Below are positions 32,264 through 40,477 of a stretch of 64,000 bases of DNA, in pieces; the first letter of the stretch is position 1, and each line of letters opens with the position of its first letter. Source of the DNA: Actinoallomurus soli (GTDB lineage Bacteria > Actinomycetota > Actinomycetes > Streptosporangiales > Streptosporangiaceae). Below the pieces are notes generated by a model. That model was not told where the DNA came from. It did no database searches and was given only the letters and a program-made list of their open reading frames with translations. The stretch covers positions 62,001-126,000 of the forward strand of contig NZ_JAMXMV010000005.1 of the NCBI RefSeq assembly GCF_024055715.1, given 5' to 3'. The position numbers and the translations under genes are program-made.

Positions 32264-34797
32264 CAGCCCACTTTCAGGTGGCGGACCGGAGGGTCGCGCA
32301 GGTCGATTGTGTCGTCTTCGGCGAAGCAGCGCAGCCAGAACGGCCGGGGCAGGCGCGGCAGCGCGACCTCCAGGCGCGCGGGCACCTCCACGTCGTTCCA
32401 GGACATCACGGTCCGGCCGTCGCCGGGCCGCTGCGGCATGGGCCCCGACCGGGTCACGAGGACGAGCCGCCGCAGGCGTACGGGGGCGGCGGCGGACAGG
32501 GTGACGGTGAGCGGGCCGCGCAGGCGGGGGCGCCGCACCTCGTAGCCGACGGTCGTGCGGCCCGGCACCATCGTGGTCACGGGCGTGCCGGTGACCCGCC
32601 GTCCCTGCGCCGTACCCGCCGCGGCGACCTCGATCGTGACCGTCTCGTCCGGCGGCGCCGGGAGGCGCACGCCGCCGTGGGCGTCGTAGCCGGCGCGGCC
32701 GACGGGCAGGCGGCGCTCGTCGCCGGTGTCGGACCACCAGGCCACGTCGACCTCGGTGACGTCCGGCGGCCAGTCGAACCCCAGGATGATCACCTCGCCG
32801 CGCCGCTGGGCGACCAGCTCGCGCGGCGGCGTGAGACTCACGTGCTCACGGTGGTCGCCGATCGTGGCGAGGTCCCCGGCGACGGACACGGCCAGCAGCA
32901 CGCCCGGGCCGGTTTCCACGGTGAGGCCGCCCGGAGCGGGCGCCGCGCGCAGGACCCGGCCGATGCGGCGGACGTCGTCCAGCGGCAGGGTCGTGCCGGG
33001 CGGCCAGGGCGGCGGCCCGTCCATCGCGACGAGCTCCACCTCGCCCTCGGCGGGCGGGTCGAAGGTGACGATGAGCCGCCCGGCGGGGTCGTGCTCGACG
33101 CCGAGCCCGGTCACGGGAGCGGGACGGGCGGCGGGCGTCGCGGCGGCGTGCACCCCGGCCGTCACGGTCTCCCGGCCGTCGGCGCCGAGGTACGCGGCGG
33201 CGATGCGGTAGTGGTAGGTCGTCCCGTTGCGCACGGTCTCGTCGCGGAAGCCCGTGCGCGCCGCCGGGACGGGCGTGCCGTCCCGGGTCACGATGACGCG
33301 GACGGCCTCGGGTGGGCAGGACCAGCGGCCCGCGACCACGCGGTCCGCGGCGGTCACGATGACGTCCGCCGGCTCCGGGCGTACGAGGACCGGCCCGGCG
33401 ACCGCGGGCGCCGACGCCGCCGAGCCGCGTACGGCGAACACCGCGTAGTAGACGGGGGCGTTCAGCGGAGGCGCGGGGTCACGGGCGTGGGCGGCCTCCG
33501 CCGCGAGCCGCTCCCCGTCACCGGGATGCCGGGGGACCCGCCCCAGGCAGCGCAGCACGACGTACCCGATCTCGCCGACGCGTGACGGCGACGGCGACCA
33601 GGACAGCGCGACCGCGGCGCCGTCGACGGCCGCCTCGAGCCGCCCGGGCGCCTGCGGTGGCAGCCCGGCCTGCAGCTCGGCGGCGCCCGGCAGGTCGCCG
33701 ACCAGCCGCAGCGCGTCGGCCAGCCGCAGCCACGCCCCGTCGGGATCGGACAGCAGGAGGGACGCCGCCTCCTGGCGCAGCGCCGTCGCCGCCGCCACCC
33801 GGCGGCGCGCCTCGTCCGCGAGGACCCGCGCGTCGCCCTCCGGCTCGCCCGCCTGCCCGGCCACCTCGGCCAGCTCGGCGGCCGCCTGGACCTCGCCGGC
33901 GTCGATGAGGTCGCGCAGCCGCGCGGTCAGGCCGCCCGTGGGAGCGGTCTCCCGCCGGATCGCGAAGACGAGCCGGCGCGCGTCGTCGCGGTCCACCCCG
34001 AGCTCCTCGACGGCGTACCGCAGCAGCGCGCCCTCCGAGGCCCGCTGCTGGTGCCGCTCGCGCAGCCGCGCCACCACGTCGTAGCGCACGAGCTCTCCCA
34101 GCCGGGCGCCGACCTGGCGCACCGCGACCAGGACCGTGTCGGCGTTCGTGCGGTTGCCGTCGTGCGGGTGCCGGCTCCACTGCTCGCCGACCCGCCGCGC
34201 CGCGGGCCGCAGGTCGGGGATCTCACCGAGGACGCGCCCGGCGCCCGGCTCACCGGTCAGGAACTCGCGCAGGTGGCGCGGGCCGAGGGCGTCCAGCGCG
34301 TCACGGGCCCGTGCGTACCCGGCGTAGGGCGGCGCGGCCGGCAGCGGGTCCGGCTCCCGGATCTCCACGCCGACGGCGCGGGCGACGTCCGCGGCCTCAC
34401 CGCCGATCTCCCGCAGGTCGGCGGGCGACAGCATGCGCAGGTCCCCGGCGGCGTCCAGCAGCCGGTCCCGCAGGTCGGCGCGGCGGCGCGCGGCCCGGTC
34501 GCCCGCCGCGTCGATCTCGGCGCGCAACGGGGCCAGGTCGCCCGCCGCCGCCCGCTCGAACAGCGGCGCGAGCCTCAGGTGCTCGCCCTCCAGGCGGTCG
34601 ACCAGCCGGCGGAACCGCAGCCGGCCCCGCGCCTTGCGCCAGCAGGTGCGGACCTGCTTGACCCGGTCGGCCACCTCGCGGGGGACGAGCGGGTCCGGCA
34701 GGGCGTAGCGCAGGCGCAGGTCGTCGGGCGGCTGGTCCCCGGCCGCCCGGGCGGGCTCCAGCACCTCACGGACGTAGCGCCGTTCGTCAAAGACCAC
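32263..34797 (-). CDS. Large helical and fibronectin-III-like protein of the GTPase/Hsp70 operon
   Basis: 844 residues, no signal peptide. About 1-370 is Arg/Glu-rich and alpha-helical (coiled-coil-like helices and a short-repeat region near 290-350). About 375-840 is beta-rich and appears to hold four or five fibronectin-type-III-like domains, for example ALSWSPSPSRVGEIGYVVLRC and a YHYRIAAAY segment. Such proteins likely act as scaffolds. The GTG start overlaps the Hsp70 stop by one base (TAGTG) and the stop overlaps the next ATG, so it is made together with both. No enzymatic motif is seen. Confidence 0.75.
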   Translation of the reverse strand: MVFDERRYVREVLEPARAAGDQPPDDLRLRYALPDPLVPREVADRVKQVRTCWRKARGRLRFRRLVDRLEGEHLRLAPLFERAAAGDLAPLRAEIDAAGDRAARRRADLRDRLLDAAGDLRMLSPADLREIGGEAADVARAVGVEIREPDPLPAAPPYAGYARARDALDALGPRHLREFLTGEPGAGRVLGEIPDLRPAARRVGEQWSRHPHDGNRTNADTVLVAVRQVGARLGELVRYDVVARLRERHQQRASEGALLRYAVEELGVDRDDARRLVFAIRRETAPTGGLTARLRDLIDAGEVQAAAELAEVAGQAGEPEGDARVLADEARRRVAAATALRQEAASLLLSDPDGAWLRLADALRLVGDLPGAAELQAGLPPQAPGRLEAAVDGAAVALSWSPSPSRVGEIGYVVLRCLGRVPRHPGDGERLAAEAAHARDPAPPLNAPVYYAVFAVRGSAASAPAVAGPVLVRPEPADVIVTAADRVVAGRWSCPPEAVRVIVTRDGTPVPAARTGFRDETVRNGTTYHYRIAAAYLGADGRETVTAGVHAAATPAARPAPVTGLGVEHDPAGRLIVTFDPPAEGEVELVAMDGPPPWPPGTTLPLDDVRRIGRVLRAAPAPGGLTVETGPGVLLAVSVAGDLATIGDHREHVSLTPPRELVAQRRGEVIILGFDWPPDVTEVDVAWWSDTGDERRLPVGRAGYDAHGGVRLPAPPDETVTIEVAAAGTAQGRRVTGTPVTTMVPGRTTVGYEVRRPRLRGPLTVTLSAAAPVRLRRLVLVTRSGPMPQRPGDGRTVMSWNDVEVPARLEVALPRLPRPFWLRCFAEDDTIDLRDPPVRHLKVG

Positions 34798-36416
34798 TAG
34801 TCGACGCGTATGCCGGCCAGGTCGGTGCGCGACTGGTGCACCTCTTCCTCGGACATTCCGCCGACCCGCACCTCGAGCGTCAGCTCCTCGGCGGTCTCCT
34901 TCTCCACGGCCGTGACGTGCAGCAGCCCGGAGGTGTCGAGGGCGAACGTCACCTCGATGGGCCAGCCGGCGGGCTTGCCGGGCGGGATCTTCAGCTCGCC
35001 GTCGGCGATCGGCGTGTTGTGGGCCACCTCGGTCGACTCCGCGCTGCCCGCCTGCTCGACCACGATGATCTTCACGATCGTCTGGTCCTCCTCGATCGTC
35101 CCGAACTCGCGGGTCTTGCCGCGCGGGAGCGCGTCGTTGGCGTGCACCAGGTGGACGACGTGCTCCTGCTCGGTGTCCGGGTCGAGCGCGATGACGCCGA
35201 ACGCGCGGGAGGCCACGGTCGTGATCTGCCGGGCCGCCATCCGCTCCTGCTCGCTCTCGGACAGGCCGGCCCGGGTCGCCAGGTCCAGGGCCTTGTCCGT
35301 CTCGCCCTTGGCCAGGAGCTGCCGGTAGGTCTCCTCGAAGGCGTACAGCGCGGCGCCCTTGGCGACCGCCAGGTCGGGGTCCTGCAGCCGGGGGCTCAGC
35401 GCCAGCTCGTCGGCCAGCCGCCGCTGCACGGCGGGCATCTTCGTGGAGCCGCCGACGAGCACGAGGTCGTCGTAGTCGGACACGCCCTTCCCGGCCGCGG
35501 TGGCGAGCGTACGGCCGGTGATCTCGATGGTCCGGTCGAGCAGGTCCTTGGTGATCTCCTCGAACTTCTCCCGGGTCAGCTCGACGGTGGCGACCCGGCC
35601 CTCGTGCATGACGCGGACGACGTGCCGGGTGCGCAGCGACAGGGCCTTCTTGGCCTCCTCCGCGTCGTGCCGCAGCTGCTGCTCGGTGTGCTTGTCGTCG
35701 AGGGGGTCGCCGACGTCGGGGTGCTCCTCGGCGAACCGGCCGGCGAGGTACTCGACGAGCCGGGCGTCCCAGTCGGCGCCGCCGAGCTCGTGGTCGCCGT
35801 CGGTGCAGACGACGGAGATGTCGCCCCCGCGCAGGGTGATGACGGTCGTGTCGAAGGTGCCGCCGCCGAGGTCGTACACCAGGATCGTGCGGTCCGCGGA
35901 CCCGGCGCCGTCCTTCTCCTCGTCGGCCGCCGTCGCGGGGTTGAGCACCCCGTACGTGATGGCGGCGGCGATCGGCTCGGAGATGATGTCGATGACGTTG
36001 AGCCCGGCGATGCGGCCCGCCTTGCGGGTGGCGTCCCGCTCAGCGGCCCCGAAGTAGGCCGGCACCGTGATGACGACGTCGCGGACGTCCTCGCCCGTCG
36101 TGGCGGTCGCGTCGGCCACCAGCTTGCGCAGGACGAACGCGGAGATCTCCTCGGGGGAGTAGTCCCGCTCGTGCAGCTCGCGCGGCACCTCGTGGCCCAT
36201 GTCCCGCTTGATCAGGCTGACCACCAGGTCGGGGAACAGCACGGCGGTGTCCTTCGCCGGCGCGCCGACGACGACGTTGTCGGCGGATTCGAAGTAGACG
36301 ACCGACGGCGTCGTGTCGGTGCCCTCCATGTTGCGCAGCACGGCCGGGCGGCCGACGTCGTCGACGCGCGCGATGCACGAGTGGGTCGTGCCCAGGTCGA
36401 TACCGTAGACAGCCAT
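34797..36416 (-). CDS. Hsp70-family protein lacking the helical lid
   Basis: 539-residue DnaK relative. The complete nucleotide-binding domain has phosphate loops DLGTTHS at 7-13, VYDLGGGTFD and LVGGSTKMPAV, and the family IISEPIAAA block. A substrate-binding beta domain follows (FGVIALD, ANDALPRGK, IPPGKPAGWPIEVTFALDTSGLLHVTA). The sequence ends at about residue 539, where classical DnaK (~610-640) continues into the alpha-helical lid, so client binding may be short-lived or specialised. One base separates it from the GrpE-like gene. It is not the housekeeping DnaK: no dnaJ is present, and the operon partners are GTPases. Confidence 0.9.
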   Translation of the reverse strand: MAVYGIDLGTTHSCIARVDDVGRPAVLRNMEGTDTTPSVVYFESADNVVVGAPAKDTAVLFPDLVVSLIKRDMGHEVPRELHERDYSPEEISAFVLRKLVADATATTGEDVRDVVITVPAYFGAAERDATRKAGRIAGLNVIDIISEPIAAAITYGVLNPATAADEEKDGAGSADRTILVYDLGGGTFDTTVITLRGGDISVVCTDGDHELGGADWDARLVEYLAGRFAEEHPDVGDPLDDKHTEQQLRHDAEEAKKALSLRTRHVVRVMHEGRVATVELTREKFEEITKDLLDRTIEITGRTLATAAGKGVSDYDDLVLVGGSTKMPAVQRRLADELALSPRLQDPDLAVAKGAALYAFEETYRQLLAKGETDKALDLATRAGLSESEQERMAARQITTVASRAFGVIALDPDTEQEHVVHLVHANDALPRGKTREFGTIEEDQTIVKIIVVEQAGSAESTEVAHNTPIADGELKIPPGKPAGWPIEVTFALDTSGLLHVTAVEKETAEELTLEVRVGGMSEEEVHQSRTDLAGIRVD

Positions 36417-36417
36417 C

Positions 36418-37158
36418 TCATTCTCCTCCGACGGGTTCGGCCGCCATCCGGGCGACGATCACCTCGGCGCGTCGTGCGATCCGGTCACCGCGGACGAAGC
36501 CGGCCCGTTGCACCCTGGCCACCGTGCCGTCGAGCTCCGCGTCGTCCACGTCCTGGGTGCCGGCCGGGCGGTGCCGCGCCGGGTCGAACGCCTCACCGGT
36601 CTCCACGGGCATCGGCTCCACGCCGGTGCGCGCGAGGATCTCGGCCAGCTCCTCGGCGATCGCCGCGAGCAGCACCGGCGTGTGGGCGGGGTCCACCGTC
36701 TCCCGCTCGGCCTCCCGCCGGACCAGGTCGTACAGGCGGTACAGCGCAGCGCGCACCGGCTCGAACGCGGTCTGCAGCTCACCGTGGCGCAGCCGCTGGT
36801 TGTCCTCGTGCAGCCGGTCGATGACGCGCTCTCGGTGCGCCGCCCGCTCGTGCTCCCTGCCGACGGTCTCGGTCAGGCCGGCCAGCAGCGACCGGATCTC
36901 CTCGAGCGACACCGCGACGCGCCGGCCGGGCTCGTCCGACGCCGGCTCGTCGGCCGGCGGTTCACCGGCCGGGGACGTGTCCGCCGCCGGCGCGCGCCCG
37001 GGGCGCCGGCGCCGGGGCGCGCGGGAGTGCCCGGGGGCGGGCGGCGGAGGGCCGGCCTCCTCGGCGGGAGGGTCGTTCGGCACCCCGGCGGACCGGCCCG
37101 GGTCGCCGGCCGGCGGGGAGCCGCTCCCGCCGCGGGGGGACTCGGGGTCAACGGGCAT
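36418..37158 (-). CDS. GrpE-like nucleotide exchange factor
   Basis: 246 residues. A disordered Pro/Ala-rich N-terminus (1-75), then a long coiled coil (about 80-135, LEEIRSLLAGLTETVGREHER...VIDRLHEDNQRLR) and a small C-terminal beta domain (DAELDGTVARVQRAGFVRGDRIARRAEVIVA) like the GrpE head. GrpE proteins release ADP from Hsp70; this one presumably serves the lid-less Hsp70 encoded one base downstream. First gene of the six-gene operon. ATG with a weak GAGG site. Confidence 0.85.
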   Translation of the reverse strand: MPVDPESPRGGSGSPPAGDPGRSAGVPNDPPAEEAGPPPPAPGHSRAPRRRRPGRAPAADTSPAGEPPADEPASDEPGRRVAVSLEEIRSLLAGLTETVGREHERAAHRERVIDRLHEDNQRLRHGELQTAFEPVRAALYRLYDLVRREAERETVDPAHTPVLLAAIAEELAEILARTGVEPMPVETGEAFDPARHRPAGTQDVDDAELDGTVARVQRAGFVRGDRIARRAEVIVARMAAEPVGGE

Positions 37159-37586
37159 GGCCTCGCACCATAACTCTGAGTGAGCAGGGACGTCAGCCCA
37201 TTGTCTCCATCACCGGAAGCGGGCACCACCCTTCCGGGCAGTTCGATGTCCCCGCCCGTCACTTTTCCGCGCCCGTCGACCCGGCATTAACCCCCAGACC
37301 TGGCGTTAATCACAGAGAGTGATAAACGGCCTGTTGAACGTCTTACTCCTCGAATTCGGGCATGTTGCGTACGGCGTGCCCGCGCCGCTGCGCGGCTGCC
37401 GCAGCAGACAACGTTCGCCCCGTTGACGACGGTGTGGGGGCGGTCGGTGGCGTGTTCGTTCCGCCGGATGAACGCCGCGCCAAATGACCTTATTGGTGTC
37501 ATGGCCGGGATTGTCCGGTGGCCCTGGCTGGGCCGGTGTTTCCCGGGGGCGCGGGTTTTGTCGTAGGCACCTGCTGTAATCGTCTC
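37159..37586. other. Intergenic region: GTPase-operon promoter and left end of the TnpB element
   Basis: About 430 bp. Near 37170-37195 the minus strand shows CTGACG, 17 bp, TTATGG, a weak promoter candidate for the six-gene operon. Small inverted repeats ATCAC-5-GTGAT (37309-37323) and CAACG-7-CGTTG (~37407-37423) lie further right. The left boundary of the transposon-type element should be in here but I cannot place it. Confidence 0.35.
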
Positions 37587-39020
37587 GTGCCTCGACGTGT
37601 CGACCCGGATGCTCCCCGGACGGTGTTGCGCACCGCCCGGGTCGGCCTGCGCCTCGCCCCCGCCCAGCGACGGCGCTGCTTCGGCCTGCTGGTCGCCGCC
37701 GGGGACGTGTGGGCCTGCGTCCTGGACATGAACCGGTGGCGACGCCAACGCGGCCTGCCAGCCATCGTGGGGTATCAGGCGTTGTGCCGGGAGTTGTCGG
37801 CGGCAGGGCCGGGCACCTTCGGCGACCTTGACACCACCGGAGCGCGGTCGGTGCTGCGCCGGTACAGCGATGCGTGGTTCGCCGCCGCCAAACGCCGCAC
37901 CGGCGGCGATGTCTCCGCGCGGTTCCCGCGCCGTAAACGGCGTCTGATGCCGGTGCGGTATTACCACGGCACCTTCACCCTCACCGGCCGGCACCTGCGG
38001 CTCCCCGTCGCCCGCGGTCGCCCGCCGCTGTGGGTCCGCCTGGACCGGGACCCGCCCTACCCGGCCGAACAGGTCCGCTCGGTCACGTTGCTCAACGAGG
38101 GTGCCCGGTTGTTCGTCGAGGTGACCGCCGAAGTCCCTGTCGCCACCTACCCGCCCGGCCACGAACCCGACCCTGAGCGTGTGGCGGGCGTGGATCTGGG
38201 GGTGATCCACCCGTATGCGGTGGCCGGACCCGGCGGGGAGGGTTTGTTGGTGTCGGGGCGGGCGCTGCGCGCCGAGGCCCACCTGCACCTCAAAGATGCC
38301 AAGTACCGGCGCCGTGCCGTCGCCCGGCGCGCGCCGAGACCGGGGCAGGCGGGGTCGCGGCGGTGGCGTAAGTACCGTGCCCGTCAGCGCAAGCTCGAAG
38401 CCCGGCACAAACGCCGGATCAAACAGGCCCAGCACGAGGCCGCCAAACAGGTCATCGAATGGGCCGTTACACGGCGGATCGGAACCTTAAGGGTCGGCGA
38501 TCCCCGCGGGGTCCTGGAGTTGAAGGCGGGGCGGCGGCACAACCAGCGGCTGCGGGACTGGCGGCCCGGCTACCTGATCCGCTGCCTCAAAGACAAGGCC
38601 GAGCAGGCCGGGATCCGTCTTGAGCTGGTCGATGAGCGTGGGTCGTCTTCGACCTGCCCGGTGTGCGGGCGGCGGGTCCCTAAACCCGTTGGCCGTCGCT
38701 TCCGTTGTATGCATTGTGGTTTCAGCGGGCACCGCGACTTGGTCGGCGGCGCCAACATCGCCCGGCGTGGTCCGGGCGACACCATCACCACCGACACCGA
38801 CACCGAGGATCGGTTTCCGGTGGTGATCACGCACCGTCGAGCCGGACGGCACCTGCCCGGTGCCGGACCGGCACGGCGTGACCCCAGACGACGCCCCCAT
38901 CACGGCACCGCCCACAGGTCCCCTGGCCGGCCGAGGCCCGCCCCACCACCCCCGGCGGGGAGTCGCTCGCCCACAGCGAGGATCAACCAACACGGTCACC
39001 ACACGACCAACGTTGATTGA
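37587..39020 (+). CDS. tnpB: TnpB RNA-guided endonuclease (IS200/IS605 family) with rearranged RuvC site
   Basis: 477 residues from the GTG at 37587; the frame is open back to a GTG at 37518. TnpB proteins are RNA-guided DNA nucleases of IS200/IS605 elements. RuvC-I Asp203 (GVDLGVIHP), C4 zinc finger (CPVC...CMHC) and RuvC-III Asp384 (GHRDLVGGANIA) are present. At the RuvC-II place the usual Glu is Gly (GDPRG, Gly304). Glu350 in VDERGSS lies 46 residues later, matching the alternative-Glu TnpB subtype. A ~80-residue basic, Pro-rich tail follows RuvC-III and probably overlaps the guide-RNA scaffold. No tnpA is nearby. Confidence 0.9.
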   Translation: MPRRVDPDAPRTVLRTARVGLRLAPAQRRRCFGLLVAAGDVWACVLDMNRWRRQRGLPAIVGYQALCRELSAAGPGTFGDLDTTGARSVLRRYSDAWFAAAKRRTGGDVSARFPRRKRRLMPVRYYHGTFTLTGRHLRLPVARGRPPLWVRLDRDPPYPAEQVRSVTLLNEGARLFVEVTAEVPVATYPPGHEPDPERVAGVDLGVIHPYAVAGPGGEGLLVSGRALRAEAHLHLKDAKYRRRAVARRAPRPGQAGSRRWRKYRARQRKLEARHKRRIKQAQHEAAKQVIEWAVTRRIGTLRVGDPRGVLELKAGRRHNQRLRDWRPGYLIRCLKDKAEQAGIRLELVDERGSSSTCPVCGRRVPKPVGRRFRCMHCGFSGHRDLVGGANIARRGPGDTITTDTDTEDRFPVVITHRRAGRHLPGAGPARRDPRRRPHHGTAHRSPGRPRPAPPPPAGSRSPTARINQHGHHTTNVD

Positions 39021-39030
39021 AACGGCACTA
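38770..39030 (+). mobile_element. Right end of the IS200/IS605-type element with probable omegaRNA
   Basis: The 3' end of tnpB encodes a low-complexity tail and the gene stops 7 bp before the convergent cvnD stop. In this family the guide RNA scaffold overlaps the end of tnpB and the guide is copied from DNA beyond the right end. This would place the element's edge at about 39010-39030 (palindrome CAACGTTG at 39010-39017). The exact boundaries and RNA are inferred. Confidence 0.4.
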
Positions 39031-39645
39031 GCGGATGACCGCGCCGGCCTGGCGCTGGCGCTCGGCCATCACGGACAGGACATGCTCCACGAGGGCGATC
39101 AGGACCTGCTTGCCGGACTCGCGCCGACGCACGTCGCACAGAATGATCGGGACCCGGGGGTCCAGGTCCAGCGCGGCGCGGATCTCCTCGGTGTCGTACT
39201 GGATCGCGCCGTCGAAGCAGTTGACGCCCACGATGAACGGCAGCCGCCGCCGCTCGAAGTAGTCGATGGAGGGGAAGGAGTCGGCGAGGCGGCGGGTGTC
39301 GGCGAGGACGACCGCGCCGAGGGCGCCGAGGGCGAGCTCGTCCCACATGAACCAGAACCGGTCCTGGCCGGGAGTGCCGAACAGGTACAGGACGAGGCCG
39401 TCTCGGATGGTGATGCGGCCGAAGTCCATCGCCACGGTGGTCGTGGTCTTGCGCTCCACGCCGGAGGTGTCGTCGATGCCGACGCTGCGGTCCGTCAGTT
39501 GTTCCTCGGTCCGCAGCGGCTTGATCTCGCTGACGGCGCCCACCAGGGTCGTCTTTCCCACGCCGAATCCGCCCGCGACGAGGATCTTCACGGCGAGCGG
39601 CATGGCGGCAGCGCCCCGTGAGGGGTCAGAGCGCCTGGAGTCCAT
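39028..39645 (-). CDS. cvnD: Conservon GTPase CvnD
   Basis: Small MglA/Ras-like GTPase of 205 residues. P-loop GGFGVGKTT, switch/G3 FGTPGQDRFWFMWDEL, and the NCFD G4-like motif. Fourth protein of the conservon, a membrane-associated signalling complex with a histidine-kinase-like protein, a roadblock protein and a DUF742 protein, linked in Streptomyces to control of development and antibiotic output. The ATG at 39645 overlaps the cvnC stop by 20 bp; a second in-frame ATG at 39603 precedes the MPLAVKILV core. The stop faces the TnpB gene. Confidence 0.93.
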   Translation of the reverse strand: MDSRRSDPSRGAAAMPLAVKILVAGGFGVGKTTLVGAVSEIKPLRTEEQLTDRSVGIDDTSGVERKTTTTVAMDFGRITIRDGLVLYLFGTPGQDRFWFMWDELALGALGAVVLADTRRLADSFPSIDYFERRRLPFIVGVNCFDGAIQYDTEEIRAALDLDPRVPIILCDVRRRESGKQVLIALVEHVLSVMAERQRQAGAVIR

Positions 39646-39988
39646 TGAGCACTTCCTTCAAAACCCGTTCGTTGGGAAGACGGTTCTCTGTTTCAGGACG
39701 GCGTACGACGATCAGCCCGAGATCGAGCAGGTCTCCCAGCAGGACCCGCACGACGCCCAGGGGGAGTTTCAGCTTCGCCGAGATCTCCGCCACCGAGAGC
39801 GGGCGCACGCACAGGTCGAGGATGGCGACGTGCTCCGGGCCGGCGTTCGGCGGAGCGAACGTCGACGTCGCCGCCGTCGCGATGATCGCGATCAGGTCGA
39901 AACCCTCACGCGAGGCCCTGGTCCGGCCTCGCGTGAGAGCGTAGGGCCGGACCACCGGCCCTGCTTCGTCGTCGAGCCATTCGCTCAT
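39626..39988 (-). CDS. cvnC: Conservon protein CvnC (DUF742)
   Basis: 120-residue DUF742 protein. It has the conserved start VVRPYALTRGRT, then a winged-helix-like body (LCVRPLSVAEISAKLKLPLGVVRVLLGDLLDLGLI) that could bind DNA or the GTPase. It always accompanies CvnB and CvnD in conservons and overlaps cvnD here by 20 bp, fitting a fixed stoichiometry. Confidence 0.93.
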   Translation of the reverse strand: MSEWLDDEAGPVVRPYALTRGRTRASREGFDLIAIIATAATSTFAPPNAGPEHVAILDLCVRPLSVAEISAKLKLPLGVVRVLLGDLLDLGLIVVRRPETENRLPNERVLKEVLNGLQAL

Positions 39989-40072
39989 TCAGCCGTCCCG
40001 CCTCGTGGGCCGTCGTGGGGAGGGCGACATCGCCGGGTGTCCGTTGTGTTGTCCTCGCACGATCACTCGGCC

Positions 40073-40477
40073 TCACGATTCCACGGCTGAGCGAGGCAGG
40101 GTCGACATGTGCTGGCCGACCCGCTTGACCAGCATCGCCATCTCGTAGGCGATCATACCGACGTCGGCGTCGGCTCCCGCGAGCACCGCGAGGCAGGCGC
40201 CCGAGCCGGCCGCCGTGACGAACAGGAAGGCGTTGTCCATCTCGACGATCGTCTGGCGCACGCCGCCGCCGCCGAACTGGCGTCCGGCGCTCCGGGCGAG
40301 GCTCTGGAAGCTCGCCGCGACCGCCGAGAGGTGCTCGGCGTCCTCCCGGGTGAGGCCGGCGGATGCGCCGACCAGCAGGCCGTCGCTGGAGAGCACCACC
40401 GCCTGCCGCACCTGGGCGACGCGGTTGACGAGGCTGTCCAGCAGCCAGTTGAGTTCCCCCGCAGAACCCGCTGACAT
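40073..40477 (-). CDS. cvnB: Conservon roadblock/LC7 protein CvnB
   Basis: 134-residue roadblock/LC7-fold protein (LDSLVNRVAQVRQAVVLSSDGLLVGASAGL, MDNAFLFVTAAG, ADVGMIAYEMAMLVKRVG). By analogy with MglB it may act on the partner GTPase as a GAP. I chose the ATG at 40477, which shares one base with the cvnA stop (TGATG), so translation is coupled to the kinase gene. An 84-bp gap separates it from cvnC. Confidence 0.93.
   Translation of the reverse strand: MSAGSAGELNWLLDSLVNRVAQVRQAVVLSSDGLLVGASAGLTREDAEHLSAVAASFQSLARSAGRQFGGGGVRQTIVEMDNAFLFVTAAGSGACLAVLAGADADVGMIAYEMAMLVKRVGQHMSTLPRSAVES

Noticed and set aside
34797-37158. Housekeeping dnaK-grpE locus
   Set aside because: No dnaJ or hspR, Hsp70 lacks the lid, gene order is grpE-hsp70 inside a GTPase operon.
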